NCBI GenBank assembly: GCA_050245915.1
Contig: JBFWWZ010000015.1
Span: 1-55,867, forward strand
Length of the DNA: 55,867 bases
From: JBDSKH01 sp050245915
GTDB taxonomy: Bacteria > Actinomycetota > Actinomycetes > Actinomycetales > Microbacteriaceae
Direction: 5' to 3'
Under the pieces are notes generated by a model. It saw nothing but the letters and a program-made list of their open reading frames with translations. It was not told the DNA's origin and did no database searches. Every line of letters starts with the position of its first letter. The first letter of the stretch is position 1. Below, piece by piece: positions 54,514-55,867 of this stretch. The position numbers were made by a program, and so were the translations under genes.

Positions 54514-55867
54514 ATGACAGACACCAGGAAGGTCGCGGGCGCCACCTACAAGACCGCCGGCGCCGAGTACTTCGAGAAACGGCGGCTGAAGCGCAGTGCC
54601 GGCGTGTGGGGCCTCTGGGGCCTCGCCGTCGCGGCGGTCATCTCCGGCGACTTCTCGGGCTGGAACTTCGGCATCGCCACCGCCGGCTTCGGCGGCATGG
54701 TGATCGCCTTCATCATCCTCGTGGCCATGTACTACGGCCTCATCTTCTCGATCGGAGAGATGGCGGCCGCCATGCCGCACACCGGCGGCGCGTACTCGTT
54801 CGCGCGGTCGGCGATGGGTCCATGGGGCGGTCTCATCACCGGTCTCGCCGAGACGATCGAGTACGTCGCGACGACGGCGGTGATCGTCTTCTTCTCGGCG
54901 CAGTACCTCAACGGCATCACGACCGAGCTGCTGAACTTCGACCTCAGCGGCACCATGTGGATCTGGTGGATCGTGCTCTACGTGGTGTTCATCGCGCTGA
55001 ACTCGGCGGGTGCGAGCATCTCGTTCAAGTTCGCGATCGTGGTGTCGATCATCTCGATCGCCATCCTCGTGGTGTTCTCGGTGATGGCGCTCGTGTCGGG
55101 CAAGTTCGACTGGAACAGCCTGTTCAACATCGCGCCGACCGACGCACCGCTCGCCTCGACGTTCCTGCCGGGCGGCCTGCTGCCGATCCTGTTCGTGCTG
55201 CCGTTCGCCATGTGGTTCTTCCTCGGCATCGAGGAACTGCCGCTCGCGGCGGAGGAGTCGCACACGCCGGCGAAGGACATCCCGCGCGCGGGCATCATCG
55301 CGCGCGGCACGCTGATCGTCACCGGCGTGCTGGTGCTCGTGCTCAACACGGGTGTCCTGGGCGCCGAGGCGACGGGTGCCTCGCTCGAGCCGCTGCTCGA
55401 CGGGTTCCGCGCCATCGTCGGCGACCAGCTCGCGGCGCTGCTCGCGATCTTCGCGCTGATCGGCCTGCTCGCCTCGCTGCAGGGCATCATGTTCGCCTAC
55501 GGGCGCAACATGTACTCGCTGTCGCGTGCCGGCTACTACCCGAAGTTCTTCTCGCTGACCGGCAAGCGCCAGACCCCGTGGGTCGCGCTCGTCGTCGGTG
55601 CGGTGATCGGGTTCGTCGCCCTGGTGGTCGTCGACGTCCTGTCGAAGACCAACGAGGGCGCCGGCGGCGTCGCGGGTGCGATCGTGCTGAACATCGCGGT
55701 CTGGGGCGCGGTGTTCGCGTACTTCCTGCAGATGGTGTCGTTCATAATCCTGCGCCGTAAGTTCCCGAACGCGAACCGCCCGTACAGGAGCCGCTGGGGT
55801 GTTCCCGGTGCGGCGATCGCCGCCGTGATCGCGCTGTCGATCTTCGTCGGCCTGCTCGTGCAGGAGC
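54514..55867 (+). CDS. Ethanolamine-type APC permease (3' end outside the window)
   Basis: At least 451 residues of an APC-superfamily transporter are present, open at the right edge. An N-terminal soluble segment (YKTAGAEYFEKRRLKRSAG) leads into helix 1 with AVISGDFSGWNFGI. GEMAAAMPHTGGAYSFARSA, GLAETIEYVATTAVIVFFSA and FFLGIEELPLAAEESHTPAK are typical of ethanolamine permeases (EutP/Eat type). About ten to twelve helices can be counted. It is divergent from, and probably coregulated with, the gamma-glutamyl ligase operon. Confidence 0.88.
   Translation, partial: MTDTRKVAGATYKTAGAEYFEKRRLKRSAGVWGLWGLAVAAVISGDFSGWNFGIATAGFGGMVIAFIILVAMYYGLIFSIGEMAAAMPHTGGAYSFARSAMGPWGGLITGLAETIEYVATTAVIVFFSAQYLNGITTELLNFDLSGTMWIWWIVLYVVFIALNSAGASISFKFAIVVSIISIAILVVFSVMALVSGKFDWNSLFNIAPTDAPLASTFLPGGLLPILFVLPFAMWFFLGIEELPLAAEESHTPAKDIPRAGIIARGTLIVTGVLVLVLNTGVLGAEATGASLEPLLDGFRAIVGDQLAALLAIFALIGLLASLQGIMFAYGRNMYSLSRAGYYPKFFSLTGKRQTPWVALVVGAVIGFVALVVVDVLSKTNEGAGGVAGAIVLNIAVWGAVFAYFLQMVSFIILRRKFPNANRPYRSRWGVPGAAIAAVIALSIFVGLLVQE

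Noticed and set aside
1..55867. CRISPR arrays, prophage, rRNA, replication origin
   Set aside because: I saw no regularly spaced repeats, no phage structural or integrase genes, no rRNA sequence and no DnaA-box cluster.

Overview
The window comes from a high-G+C actinobacterium, most probably Microbacterium or a close Microbacteriaceae relative. The clues are codon bias, DUF222-HNH and DUF6458/DUF6510 family proteins, a helicase ending in a REase_MTES_1575-like domain, and many transcripts that look leaderless (a TANNNT box 5-7 bases before the start codon). This is a reading of sequence character, not a database match.

The left 10 kb is accessory DNA. It opens with the last 35 codons of an IS481-family transposase. 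That IS has cut off the 3' part of a large secreted RHS/YD-repeat gene at a CTAG site. Next comes a 3.8 kb islet bounded by direct repeats of the 3' half of tRNA-Ala(CGC): one truncated copy at 6118-6161 and the intact tRNA at 9936-10008. The islet carries an intact HigA antitoxin gene, a frameshifted higB toxin gene, and one lower-G+C gene for a 924-residue protein. That protein fuses an Mrr-like PD-(D/E)xK nuclease to a STAND-like P-loop NTPase and is a plausible single-gene antiphage system. The islet has no integrase. A second conserved box beside both repeats suggests several elements have accumulated at this tRNA.

From 10 to 30 kb the genes are mostly chromosomal housekeeping: pdxH, galU with a GNAT acetyltransferase, 5-formyl-THF cyclo-ligase, an FmdB-type zinc ribbon and mscL, a degenerate SF1 helicase-like protein, a LigD-type polymerase domain, a frameshifted DUF222-HNH gene behind a probable SOS box, sdaA, ilvE, leuB, serA and mtlD.

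From 30.8 to 39.7 kb is a molybdenum block: modABC transport, a MoeB/MoeZ-like protein, moeA, a moaC-moaB fusion, moaE, moaD and moaA. It is followed by a sulfite-oxidase-like molybdoenzyme, a flavin reductase and a DUF6510 zinc-ribbon protein that probably use the cofactor. From 40.4 to 48 kb lie the branched-chain operon ilvD-ilvB-ilvN-ilvC and the trehalose pair otsA-otsB.

The right end (49.4-55.9 kb) is a catabolic cluster: a glutamine-synthetase-like ligase, a class I amidotransferase-type hydrolase, an aldehyde dehydrogenase, an SDR and an FCD/GntR regulator in one operon, divergent from an ethanolamine-type permease cut by the window edge. Together they fit a gamma-glutamylated ethanolamine (or polyamine) route. 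A 20-bp palindrome between the divergent transcripts is a good operator candidate.
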